Below, in pieces: positions 48,789 through 58,667 of a stretch of 64,000 bases of DNA (its first letter is position 1; the number at the start of each line of letters is the position of its first letter). A model generated the notes under the pieces. The model was not told the DNA's origin. It searched no databases and worked only from the letters and a program-made list of their open reading frames with translations. The translations under genes were made by a program, and so were the position numbers. Source of the stretch: Patiria pectinifera (Eukaryota; Echinodermata; Asteroidea; Valvatida; Asterinidae); the NCBI GenBank assembly GCA_029964075.1, contig CM057142.1, positions 25,794,392 through 25,858,391 on the forward strand, in the 5' to 3' direction.

Positions 48789-49289
48789 TGTACCCAAAGT
48801 CATTCCTCGGTGGACGCTAGTGAGTGGTCGAACTGACAAGGCCAAGGGAGCAAGCTTGTTTGGGGGAAATCTACCGTCGATGCAGCAGCAGGAGAATGCA
48901 GTACAGCGCTCAGGTGGAGAACACGGTTGGGAACAGGCAGGGCATCTTAAATCACACAATGAAACTTCTTTCTAGTTTTGCACTCTATTTTATTTGCACT
49001 ATCCTCAACAGGCGCTACTCTTAACATTAACCTCTACAGGCTCTGGATCCGACATCTCCACAGGTCGAAATCCCTACACAGGTTTTACATCCACAAAACA
49101 CTTGACCACATTGTTAAAGGATGGATGTTGTTCCTCCTTATTAAGTTATCCCAAGTTATAACTAATCCCCAAATAACTTGAAAAAACTGCCAAAGCAGAA
49201 TAATCACCCAGTAAGTTACTTTACTTAAAGGTACAGCTGCTTACTGACACTCACTGTAAACTGCACTGGCAAGGGACTGCGAACGAACA
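48789..49289 (-). mobile_element. long terminal repeat, family 2, copy 1
   Basis: On the + strand it runs TGTACCC...GAACA, with TG/CA ends. It is colinear with 60128-60648: shared blocks include GCACTCTATTTTATTT, CAGGCTCTGGAT, CCCTACACAG, GTTCCTCCTTAT and GGCAAGGGACTGC. Transcription direction is inferred as minus from the primer site beside the other copy. A TCTCTTTTTATCTC tract on the inner side would be the polypurine tract in that orientation. Confidence 0.65.
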
Positions 49290-50493
49290 GTCTCTTTTTA
49301 TCTCAACAGTAGAGTTGGAAAAAAAACCCTTATATACAGTTAAAACAATAAAGACTGCCAAAAGCACAAAGAAGGTGTAACAGGTTGGAATCTAAAAGGC
49401 CCTCTTATAGTTCATTATTGGTCCACGGAAATTCCAGAAAGGATAGCAATGTTATAAATGTGCTTTGTTTTGTCCTTAATCTACCGGTCATCCTGGTACA
49501 GTTTTACACATGTATTTAGCTCCAGGTGAGTTTCTCCTCAGAGCACCTTCAACTCCTCATGGTACAGGTAAGTCTCCGGTATCTCCATCACTTTCACAGC
49601 TTGGCCTAGTAAGAGATTCTCCAGCTGTTCCACTTGTGAAGCACCATACTAGCCCACCTCCTTTCTCTCCTTGCCTTGGTTGATGCTGATCCCCGGCTTC
49701 ATTAGGCTGACAGATTTCCTCATCTGGTTTGCATGGGTATTTCCTCAAGTGGATCTTCGTCTGACTCCAAGACAGACAAAGGCGTCGGTAACGGCTCAAT
49801 CTCAGCCATCTCTTTTAGGTCCTCAGCAGTCAATTAAAGTGGGACTCACACTCCCTCTGGAGCAGCATCCCCAACCAGTCTGTTAGCCCCATGCTCCTTC
49901 TGAGCCGGCGCTACTTCTCGAGTTGTCAAAGTTATTTCCACTTTCATCAGTGACGGTTCCTCCACTTGTCCGGGTGTTCCATTGGGGGCGGATTACGCCC
50001 CCCATCGAGTGACGAAAAATTATGAAACTCGGTACATGCACAAACAACTTATCATGAACAAACCCAAAAAATTTCATGACTATAGGTCAAAGGGTTTTGG
50101 AATTCTGGCTACTTAATTATCCATATGCACGAATGGTAATTCTTTTGTGTACACTACGTATATGGGAAAATTGTCACCTCCCTCTGCAGCGAGGCCACTT
50201 TTAAAGGCAGTGAGGCTACTAGATGTTAATGAGGTGTAGTAAAACAAATACAGCATGGTTCGCGTCGAGAGGTAGTCAGGCTGACCTACACCTCGGGACC
50301 AGTCATTCCAGCTTCGCGTCGGGAGGTAGTCAGGCTGACTTACACCTCGGGACCAGTAATTCCAACTACTTTCCCTCAAACCATGCTGTATTTGTATACT
50401 ACTGATGAGTTTAAGGATGCTGTGTCAATTAAAATCGACACCTGGTTCCTCTCACCAGTCACCTTGCTGGTTCTCTACGGGTTTCTTCCTCTT
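49290..50493. other. interior of the retroelement island, no clear gene
   Basis: No coding frame of a known family was recognised. At 50268-50378 a 53-bp unit containing CGCGTCG(A/G)GAGGTAGTCAGG and ACACCTCGGGACCAGT is tandemly duplicated. Confidence 0.5.
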
Positions 50494-51718
50494 CTAAGGG
50501 GTCTTCCCCACTTCCGTAGCTTGGACATTCTTGCCCAGCACCTGCTTTGACAACTTCATCAACAGCTCTGTCAAATTATGCAGCTCGCTTTCTAGCTTGA
50601 TAAACCTCTGCTCGAGTGTACCATCGCACGTCCTCTGCTGCTTGACCCTCTCAAAGTTCTCCCTTTCTAGAGCTGCCTGGATTGCTCCATTCAAATTCTT
50701 TGGAAAAGCCAGGTTTATGCCTTCTAGCACAGACTGACTTTCCACAATTTCCACTGATTCTAGAAAGTGATTCCTTGCCAACAGGTCACGCGATTCCTCC
50801 TGTATATCAGGGAATGCCTTGACCACCAACTCTTTTATGGCTTGACTCAGCTCTTGCAGGGCCTATTTTAGCTTCTGCCGTGGATGCCTCAGCTCAACGA
50901 GGTAGTTCATGCTTTGGCGCCCTGAACCAAACCTCCTGTCCAACAACTTCACCAGCTCACTATACAAGTGCTTTTGGTCAGTGGAATCATCCCCTATTAA
51001 TCTTAGGGCATTTCTTTGCAGGCTCACAACCGAATAGGTGGCAGCCTGCTCCTCGTACCACTGATTCACTACTCTATACGACTCAAAGTGCTGGAAGTAT
51101 TTTTTCCACAGCACCTTGCCACTGTATCTGTCGGGGATGACATTTGGGTGGCAGTTTGACCGTTCACGGGATCTTACCCTCCTATTCAGGTTGCAAAGTC
51201 AGGTCAGGTGTGGTCAGGTTGCAAAGCTTATAATTTCACTGTGGGTTATCTCCGGAGAAACCTTCTCCGTACTCTGCGTGAACAGGCTACAACTCTTTGC
51301 AACCTGATCTGCCCTACCTGAGCCCCAATCTTCTCTATCACACTCGGCGTGCTCATTGGTTGGACTACTTCCGATCCAGCCACTCTTTGGGGGTACTTTC
51401 CCCAACCTCCTCTCTCTTCCCAGCCTTGGGAAGTAACTCTGGTGAGCCACCTGTAGCCACCAGACTACCCATCTCCCAACGAGAGACATAGCCGGAACTC
51501 ACTGCTGGCAACCTGAATGATTTCTCTGAATCCACTTGCTTACTCACACACCCATTCTTCTTGGTTGTGCCTCTACTTCCCTCGATGGAAGTTTTTTAAT
51601 CTTCCATGGCAGCCTCTAATTTCTTTGCCATGAGATTTCTCTCCCAATGCTAGAGCTGGGCTTCTAACATAAGCCTTTGCAGCTCCATCTCTATACTGGG
51701 AGGACTCTTTTTACTCAT
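50494..51718 (-). pseudogene. LTR retrotransposon gag, decayed
   Basis: From ATG at 51718 the minus strand reads MSKKSPPSIEMELQRLMLEA, then stops and frameshifts. A capsid-like part follows at 51150-50494: VLWKKYFQHFESYRVVNQWY, LIGDDSTDQKHLYSELVKLL, LVVKAFPDIQEESRDLLARN and INLAFPKNLNGAIQAALERE. The W..YF.HFE...NQW..E..A and LAF/LARNHF patterns are those of Ty3/Gypsy-type Gag proteins. There are at least four disruptions, and no zinc knuckle or pol is found downstream. It lies just inside LTR A in the right orientation to be its gag. Confidence 0.75.
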
Positions 51719-51871
51719 ACCTGTGCACTCTTGCGAACAGCACCACATAAACCTTCCTGTTTCTCACAGGGTCTCTAAACTTGGCCACTGTCTTCTGAAT
51801 GATTCTGGCTCTCAGGTTCTTGGACTCACTTGCCGGTACAGGAAATCTCTGTACCAAACTCTGTAGAATTA

Positions 51872-52131
51872 TGTAATGTCATCCGGATCCTGGGTTGTCA
51901 CGCACCAGACGAAGGAAACCACAGACATTATTTTTCAGGGTTTCGGGGCACTAGGCCATTTATTCTTGCCACTTTAATTCATGAGGCTCTCTTTTAAAAC
52001 AACTCACAACAAAGACGTCATACAAAATGTCACTCTACTGAGTCGGCGCAGTCCAGCAACAGGTCTCCCTTGCAAAGCAGCAGGGGTCCCAATGCTACGG
52101 TTGAACCATGCTGGCGCCCTCTGCCGGCGGC
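51872..52131 (-). mobile_element. family-1 LTR, copy A
   Basis: It starts TGTAATGTCATCCGGATCC (+ strand) and runs through GGGTTGTCACGC, GGAAACCACAGACA, GGCCATTTATTCTTGCCAC and AGCAGCAGGGGTCCCAA to GCCGGCGGCCC. There the standard end ACGTTACA and the polypurine site are missing. It is a diverged copy of LTR E. Confidence 0.8.
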
Positions 52132-52237
52132 CCCTCCAAGGACCCTTGTTGTCCCTGAACAAGTCTGCGTCTTTGCCAGAGTCTCTACTGGGTCTCCTGG
52201 TCTCCTCTGGAGTCTCCCCTGGGAATCCTGTTGGGGT

Positions 52238-54189
52238 CTTCTTCTTCTTCTTGCGTATGGAACCAAAACAAAGAGGTAGTTAGATCTCTGGCTGCTTGCT
52301 GAGAAGCCACTCTCGGGTAGCTGCATCTGCATCAACATCGATTAGGCCATGGTACTCATTTGGGGGGCGATAGAGGGGGCACTCGGAGATGATGTGGTCA
52401 GCAGTCTGCTGCTCCGCTCCACATTCGCAAGCTGGGCTCTGGGATAGGCCCCACCTCCACATGTCAGCATTGAAACGCCCGACTCCGGTGCGGAGCCTGT
52501 TTAGTTTAACCCATGCCTGTCGTGGGAGGTCAGATCTTGGGCAACTTCTGGATGGTACAGGAATGTATCTATGCAGATGGTTAGGGGATGACTGCCACTT
52601 GTGTGTCCACATCCTGGCCATCCAGTGGGCCTTTGACTCAGTGGGTTGGATAGTTGACAATAGATCCTTTCCACTTGAGGCAAAGGGGCGCCAGGATTTG
52701 AGTCTGGGTTGTGTCTGTTCCCTGCTGATAGCTTGGTGGAGGAGGTGATCTGGTTCCATGGCGCGTCGGGCCAGCGCCATGCTTGCTGCCTGCCTACGGA
52801 GCTCAGCTGGTGGGATGCCTGCAAGCACAGGGAGCTGCTCAACTGGTGTAGGTTGTAAGCATCCAGTGATTGTGCGCAGGGTGCAGTTAAGGCTCACATC
52901 TACCAGGCTGGTGTGTCTGCTCCTACTCCATGCTGGTGCACAATATTCAGCCGGCGCGTACACAAGTGCCAGGGCAGAGGTGCGGAGTGTTGATGGACTT
53001 GCTCCCCATCCTGTGCCCACGAGTTTACGGATGAGAGCACTGCGTGCCATGACCTTGTCTCGGAGTCCGGCAAGATGTTGTCGATAGGAGAGTGTCCTAT
53101 CCAGCTTGACACCAAGATATGTGGTTGTTGTCTGGAAGTCCAAGCGCCTCTTGTTGATGTACACATCCAGCTCACGTTTTGCTTCCTTGTTGTTCAGATG
53201 GAAGGCTGTACAGACTGTCTTACCCTCACTCAGCTTCAGTCGCCACTGTCTCAGGTATAGGGCCAAGGTGCTCATGTCCTGGCTCAGGATGCTTTCAATC
53301 ATCTTCCGCTCTCTGTGTGTTGTCAGGATGGCCAGGTCGTCGGCATATCCGTACTTCTTAGAGATTGTATCAGGGAGGTCATGGATGTACACGTTGAACA
53401 GCATTGGAGCCAGGACGGATCCCTGTGGGTCTATGAGTACAGCGCCAGCTGTCTCTTTGGCCTCGAAGCAATCCTCGATGTCGTGAGTGAGCAGGGTTAC
53501 CTGATCCACGGTGGATCGTCCTTTGTGGAAGCCAGCCTGTTCTCGGGGCAGCTGGGGATCAATGATGGGGTTGATGCGTCCGTGAATCATCCTTTCAAGC
53601 AGCTTGTATGGAACACACAGGAGTGAATTAGGCCTGTAGCTTTTAGGGTCGTCCCTGGGCTTGTTAGGTTTCGGGAGGGCGATGACAGTTGCCTTGCGCC
53701 AGATTTTGGGGATTTTGCATCTTTCCATCGAGGTGGACAAGTACCGACGTAACCACTCAGTTGCAGCATCTCCTGCATTTAAGAGGAACTCTGGGTGGAT
53801 ATCGTCTGGTCCTGGGGCCTTACCCGCCTTCATTGACTTCAGTGCTTCGACCAGTTCTTCTGTGGTGAAGGGGTTGGTAATGTTAACGTCCCCACTGTCA
53901 ACCTTCCATAGCTCAGCAACTTCCTTTCCGACCTGTCTTGAGAAGTTTCGGTCTGGGTTGGTAAAACGACCATTCTGAAGTAGTTGCGATGCAATTGCAT
54001 TAGCACTCACGGGGCATTTGTCAGGTTTAGATGTGTTCCTTCCTGTGAGGCGGTTGATAGTGTGCCAGGCTTTTCGGCTGGAGTGTGTGAAGTCAATGGA
54101 TTCAACTGTCTCTGTCCAACGATCTTGGCGTTTCTCGTCCAGGCGCTTCATCAGGATGTTGGCTGCGGCATCAGATCCCTCTTTTGGGG
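52238..54189 (-). mobile_element. 5'-truncated non-LTR retrotransposon with 9-bp target duplication
   Basis: On the minus strand the element runs from 54189 to a (AAG)5 tail (52238-52252 as CTT). TGTTGGGGT flanks it on both sides (52229-52237 and 54190-54198), which I read as a target-site duplication. Only 30 bp separate the RT stop codon from the (AAG)n tail. It inserted into the GGGGTCTC minisatellite of the family-1 LTR element. Confidence 0.8.
52280..54189 (-). pseudogene. non-LTR reverse transcriptase lacking motif A
   Basis: One uninterrupted minus-strand frame encodes the RT and C-terminal region. Visible motifs are KAPGPDDIHPEFL, DPKSYRPNSLL, PREQAGFHKGRST, PQGSVLAPMLFNVY (motif B) and YGYADDLAIL (motif C). 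A C-terminal Cys-His cluster CECGAEQQTADHIISECPLY follows. Between AVLID and PQGSVLAP the motif A segment is gone, with the first catalytic Asp region, yet the frame is intact. Family members usually have some 55-65 residues there. The frame also continues upstream into minisatellite peptide. The enzyme cannot be active. The clade is probably Jockey/I-like and is not certain. Confidence 0.88.
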
Positions 54190-55084
54190 TGTTGGGGTGT
54201 CCACTGGGGTCTCCTCTGGAGTCTCTCCAAGGGTCTCTGCTGGGGTCTCCTCTGGTGTCTCCTTCCGAGGCTTCAGTCACCCTGTCTCTGGCTTGTACAC
54301 CTCCAACGGGTCGTCAAGGGATCTTGCAAGCCTCAGTGTCTCTTATCCCTGGGTTTCTTGTGTGGAGCAGCTCTGTCGGCTCCACACAATAGACTTGCTT
54401 GCAGAGCAGCTCTTTTGGCTACGCTCCATAGACTGCTGTGCGAAGCAGCTGCGCCGGCTCCGCACCATTGACTCCTGTGCTAAGCAACTCCATCGGCTCC
54501 TCTGGGGTCTCCGCTTGGGTCTCCTCTGAGGTATCTGCTGGGGTCTCCTCTGGAGTCTCCTTCCAAGGCTTCAGTCACCCCATCTCCGGCTTGTACACCT
54601 CCGATGGGCCGGCGTCTCCACTCCATGGGTTCCCGTGTGGAGCAGCTGTCGGCTCCACACCACAGACTCAAGTGCGGAGCAGTTCTGTTGGCTCAGCTCC
54701 ATAGACTGCTGTGTGGAGCAGCTGCGCCAGCTACGCTCCATTGACCCCTGTGTGAAGAAACTCCATCTGCTCCGCTCCATCTGGTTTTGCAGTGCGGAGC
54801 CACTCTACGGGCTTCGTGCCATACGGTTGTGCAGTGCGGACCCACTCCACGGGCTCGGCGCCATACGGTGACTCTGCTGGGGTCTCTGCTGGGTCACCTG
54901 GTCTCCACTGGAGTCTCCCTTAGGGTCACTGCTGGGGTTTCTGTTTGGGTCTCTGCTGCGGTCTCCGCTTGGGTCTCCTAGTCTCCTCTGGTGTCACCCT
55001 TGGGGTCTCTGCTGGCGTCTCTCTGCTGGCGTCTCCTGCTGGGTTCTGCAAGCCTCGGTGTCTCCACTCCATTAGTTCCCGTGT
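54190..55084 (-). repeat. minisatellite interior between LTR A and LTR B
   Basis: It begins with GGGGTCTC(C/T)-type units, then has 39-42-bp units such as GCGGAGCAGCTCTGTTGGCT with CCATAGACT. It returns to GGGTCTCTGCTGG units before LTR B. On the minus strand the 39-bp units read as a 13-residue repeat (MERS-x-x-SCST-type) and the others as Asp-Pro-Arg-rich peptide. Open frames in many phases are a by-product of period multiples of three. Confidence 0.8.
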
Positions 55085-55331
55085 GACGAAGGAAACCACA
55101 GACACTATTCTTTAGGGTTTTGGGGCTCTTGGCCATTTATTCTTGCCACTTTCCTACACCAGGCTCTCTTTTTATACAACTCACAATAAAGATGTTATAC
55201 AAACTGTCACTGTACTGAGTCCGCGTAGTCTGCCACGGGTCTCCCTGGCCAAGCAGCAGGGGTCCCAACGCTCAGTTTCACTATGGGTCAGTGCTGGCGC
55301 CCTCTGCAGGCGGCCCGGCACCCACGTTACA
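55085..55331 (-). mobile_element. family-1 LTR, copy B
   Basis: It lacks the TGTAACG start and begins inside the LTR at GACGAAGGAAACCACAG. It ends in the standard GGCACCCACGTTACA at 55331, followed by CTGCCCCC, the polypurine tract on the minus strand. It is about 92 bp shorter at the left than its intact relative would be if joined to the repeat. Confidence 0.85.
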
Positions 55332-55532
55332 CTGCCCCCTATGAACACCCTTTATCGTCCCCGAACAAGGCGGTGTCTCTGCTGGGGTCTCTGCTGGGTC
55401 TCCTGGTCTCTTCTGGAGTCTCCCTTGGGGTCACCGCTGGGGTTTCTGTTTGGGTCTATGCTGGGGTCTCCTCCTGGGTCTATGCTGGGGTCTTGCAAGC
55501 CTCGGTGTCTCCACTCCATTAGTTCCCGTGTG
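55332..55532 (-). repeat. minisatellite interior between LTR B and LTR C
   Basis: CTGCCCCCTATGAACACC follows LTR B. Then come GGGGTCTCTGCTGG-type units ending GCAAGCCTCGGTGTCTCCAC, a block that closes the GGGGTCTC section in every interior of this chain. This is the shortest interior, only 200 bp. Confidence 0.8.
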
Positions 55533-55778
55533 AAGAAGGAAACCACAGACACTATTCTTTAGGGTTTTTGGGCTCTTTGCCATTTATTCTTGCCACTTTC
55601 CTACACAAGGCTCTCTTTTTATACAACTCACCATAAAATGGTTATACAAACTGTCAATGTACTGAGTCCGCGTAGTCTGGCAAGGGTCTCCCTGGCCAAG
55701 AAGCAGGGGTCCCAACGCTCAGTTTCACTGTGGGTCGGTGCTGGCGCCCTCAGCAGGCTGCCCGGCACCGACGTTACA
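55533..55778 (-). mobile_element. family-1 LTR, copy C
   Basis: It is nearly identical to copy B over its length and has the same truncated start (GAAGGAAACCACAGACAC) and the same end GGCACCGACGTTACA. The shared breakpoint of B and C shows that this LTR plus interior unit was duplicated after the truncation. Confidence 0.85.
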
Positions 55779-56578
55779 CTGCCCCCTCCTGGTCTCCTCT
55801 GGAGTCACCCCTGGGGTCTCTGCTGGGGTCTCCTCTGGGGTCTCTGCTTGGGTCTCTGTTGGCGACTCTACCAGGGTCTCCTCTGGGATCTCCTTTGGGG
55901 TCTCTGCTGGGGTCTCTGCTGGGGTCTTGCAAGCCTCGGTGTCTCCACTCCATTAGTTCCCATGTGGAGCAGCTATGTCGGCTCCACACAATAGACTCAC
56001 CTGCGGAGCAGCTCTGTTGGCTCCACTCCATAGACTGCTGAGTGGAGCAGCTGCGCCGGCTCCGCTCCATTTACTCCTGTGCAAAGTAACTCCATCGGCT
56101 CCTTTTGGGTCTCCTCTGGGGTCTCTGCTATGGTCTCCTCTGGGGTCTCTGCTGGGGTCTCTGCTGGGGTCTTTGTTGGGGTCTCCTCTGGGGTCTCCTT
56201 GAGGCTTCAGTCACCCTTTCTCCGGCTTGTACACCTCCGACGGGCTGTCAAGGCAAGCCTCGGTGTATCCACTCCATGACTTCCCGTGCGGAGCAGCTCT
56301 GTTGGCTCCACACCATAGACTCGCATGTGAAGCTGCTCTGTCAGCTCCACTCCATAGACTTGTGTGCGGAGCAGCTCTGTTGGCTCCGCTCCATAGACTC
56401 CAGTGCGAAGCAACTGCATCGTCCCCACTCCATCCAGTTTTGCAGTGCGGAGTTGTCTACGGGCTCTGTGCCATATGGTTGTGCAGTGCAGAGCCACTTC
56501 ACAGGCTCCGCGCCATACGGTTTTGCAGTGTGGAGCTGCTCCACGGGCTCCATGTCAAAATAGTAGCGCTGCCACCAA
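55779..56578 (-). repeat. minisatellite interior between LTR C and LTR D with putative leader
   Basis: Minus-strand order from LTR D: TTGGTGGCAGCGC, ATG at 56551, peptide MEPVEQLHTAKPYGAEPVKW, then 13-14-residue repeats (39-42 bp) of the SMERSQQSCSAHK type. Then comes a linker (CTSRRKGD in one frame), then Asp-Pro-Arg repeats, and finally the polypurine GGGGGCAG beside LTR C. Several stops interrupt any single frame. This is the best-preserved complete interior of the chain. Confidence 0.75.
56565..56577 (-). other. primer-binding-site-like sequence
   Basis: TGGTGGCAGCGCT on the minus strand lies directly after the LTR D end ...CGTTACA. The position and the TGG start fit a tRNA primer site of an LTR retroelement. 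A diverged form (TTGCTGGCAGTGC) lies at the same place beside LTR E. Confidence 0.55.
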
Positions 56579-56813
56579 TGTAACGTCGACCGGATCCTGG
56601 GTTGTCAACGCCAGACGAAGGAAACTACAGACACTATTCTTCAGCGTTTTGGGGCTCTGGGCCATTTATTCTTTCCCCTTTCCTACACGAGGCTCTCTTT
56701 TTATACAACTCACAATAAAGATGTTATACAAAATGTCACTGTACTGAGTCGGCGTAGTCTGGCAAGGGTCTCCTTGGCCAAGCAGCAGGGGTCCCAACGC
56801 TCAGTTTCACTGT
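56579..56813 (-). mobile_element. family-1 LTR, copy D
   Basis: It starts TGTAACGTCGACCGGATCC. The right end is lost: after CAGTTTCACTGT it jumps to CGTCCCCGAACAAGGC, so about 75 bp covering the LTR end and polypurine tract are deleted relative to copy B. Confidence 0.85.
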
Positions 56814-57389
56814 CGTCCCCGAACAAGGCAGTGTCTCTGCTGGAGTCCCTGCTGGGACTCTTGGTCTCCTCTGGATTCTCCCTTTGGGTCCCTACTGGGG
56901 TCTCTGTTGGGGTCTCCCCTGGGGTCTCTGCTTGGGTCTCCTCTAAGTTCTCTGCTGGGGGTCTCTGCTGGGGTTTCTGCTTGGGTCTCTGCTGGGGTTT
57001 CCTCTGGGGTCTTCTTGGGGTTTCCTTTGGTGTCTCTGCTGGGGTCTCTTTCCGAGGCTTCGGTCACCCTGTCTCCGGCTTGTACACCTCCGACGGGCTG
57101 TCAAGGCAAGCCTCGGTGTCTCCACTCCATGGGTTCCCGTGCGGAGCAGCTCTGTCCGCTCCACACAATAGTTTTGCGTGCGGAGCAGTTCGTTGGCTCC
57201 GCTCCATAGACTGCTGTGTGGAGCAGTTGCGCCAGCTCCACTCCACTGACTCTTGTGTGAAGCAACTCCATCTGCTCCGCTCCATCCAGTTTTGTAGTGC
57301 AGAGCAGCTCCACGGGCTCCGTGCCATACAGTTTTGCTGTGCGGAGCTGCTCTACAGGCTCTGTGTCAAAATGGTAGCACTGCCAGCAA
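56814..57389 (-). repeat. minisatellite interior between LTR D and LTR E
   Basis: It has the same architecture as the interior at 55779-56578. GGGGTCTCTGCTGG units (56820-57050) come first, then the GCTTCGGTCACCCTGTCTCC linker, then 39-bp GCGGAGCAGCTCTG units up to 57370. The minus-strand frame MARSPWSCSALQNWMERS is the counterpart of the leader peptide. Confidence 0.8.
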
Positions 57390-57675
57390 TGTAACGTTGA
57401 CCGGATCCTGGGTTGTCACACGCCAGATAAAGGAAACCACAGACACTATTCTTCAGGGTTTTGGGGCTCTAGGCCATTTATTCTCGCCACTTTCTTACAT
57501 TAAGGCTCTCTTTTTATACAACTCACAACAAAGACGTTATACAAAATGCCACTCTACTGAGTCGGTGCAGTCCAGCAACGGGTCTCCCTGGCCAAGCAGC
57601 AGGGGTCCCAACGCTACGGTTGCACCATGGGTCCGCGCTGGCGCCCTCTGCCGGCAGCCCGGCACTCACGTTACA
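57390..57675 (-). mobile_element. family-1 LTR, copy E (complete)
   Basis: This 286-bp LTR is complete. It begins TGTAACGTTGACCGGATCC and ends GGCACTCACGTTACA, so its ends are an inverted TGTAACGT/ACGTTACA pair. CCGCCCCCTTTGAACACC follows and gives the polypurine tract in minus orientation. It serves as the reference for the other copies. Confidence 0.88.
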
Positions 57676-58667
57676 CCGCCCCCTTTGAACACCTTTGTTT
57701 GTCCCCCAACAAGTCAGCGTCTCTGCTTGGTCTCCTGGTCTCCTATGGAGTCTCCTTTAGGGTCCCCGTTGGGGTCTCTGCTGGGGTCTCCTCTTGGGTC
57801 TCTGCTGGGGTCTCCTGGTATCCTCTGGAGTCTCCTCTGGAGTCTCCCCTGGGGTCTCTGCTGGGGTCTCTGCTGGGGTTTCCTCTGGGGTCTCCTCTGG
57901 GGTGTCTGCTGGGGTCTCCTTTGGGGTCTCTGCTGGGGTCTCCTCTGGAGTCTCCTTTAGGGTCCCTGTTGGGGTCTCTGTTGGGATCTCTGCTGGGGTC
58001 TCCTCTGGGGTCTCCTCTTGGGTCTCTGCTTGGGTCTAATGGTATCCTCTGGAGTCTTCTCTGGAGTCTCCTCTGGAGTCTCCTCTGGAGTCTCCTCTGG
58101 AGTCTCCTCTGGAGTCTCCTCTGGAGTCTCCTCTGGAGTCTCCTCTGGAGTCTCCTCTGGAGTCTCCTCTGGAGTCTCCTCTGGAGTCTCCTCTGGAGTC
58201 TCCTCTGGAGTCTCCCCTGGGGTATCTGCTGGGGTTTTCTCTGGGGTTTCCTCTGGGGTCTCCTCGGGGTCACCTTCCGAGGCTTCAGTCACCCTGTCTC
58301 CAGTGTGTCTCCGATGGGCCATCAAGGCAAGCCTCGGTGTCTCCATGGGTTCATGTGCGGAGCAGCTCTGTTGGTTCCACACCATAGACTCGCTTGCGGA
58401 GCAGTTCTGTTGCTCCGCTCCATAGACTGCTGTGCGGAGCAGCTGCGCTGGATCCGCTCCACTGACTTCGGCAGCTCGACACTGAAATTACACTGCCCCC
58501 TCCGAGGACCTTTGTTTGTCCCAGCGTCTCTGCATCTCTGCTGGACGGCGTCTCTGCTGGGGTGTCTGCTGGGTCTCCTAGTCTCCTCTGGAGTCTCTGC
58601 TGGGGTCTCTGCTAGGGTCTCCTGGTCTTCTCTGGAGTCTCCCCTGGTGGCCCGGCACCGACGTTAC
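57676..58667 (-). repeat. largest minisatellite interior and right end of the chain
   Basis: It contains GGGGTCTCTGCTGG units, a perfect 12-bp array (58066-58213), the linker and a few 39-bp units. At 58475-58500 is a broken LTR end (ACTGAAATTACACTGCCCCC). More units follow, and a last LTR-end fragment GGCCCGGCACCGACGTTACA closes it at 58667. Long open frames on both strands (up to 355 codons) come from the repeat period. Confidence 0.85.
58066..58213. repeat. perfect 12-bp tandem array TCTCCTCTGGAG
   Basis: About twelve identical copies stand in line. The period is a multiple of three and the unit has no stop in any of six frames, so every frame stays open. The lack of substitutions shows recent expansion compared with the diverged units around it. 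Confidence 0.95.
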
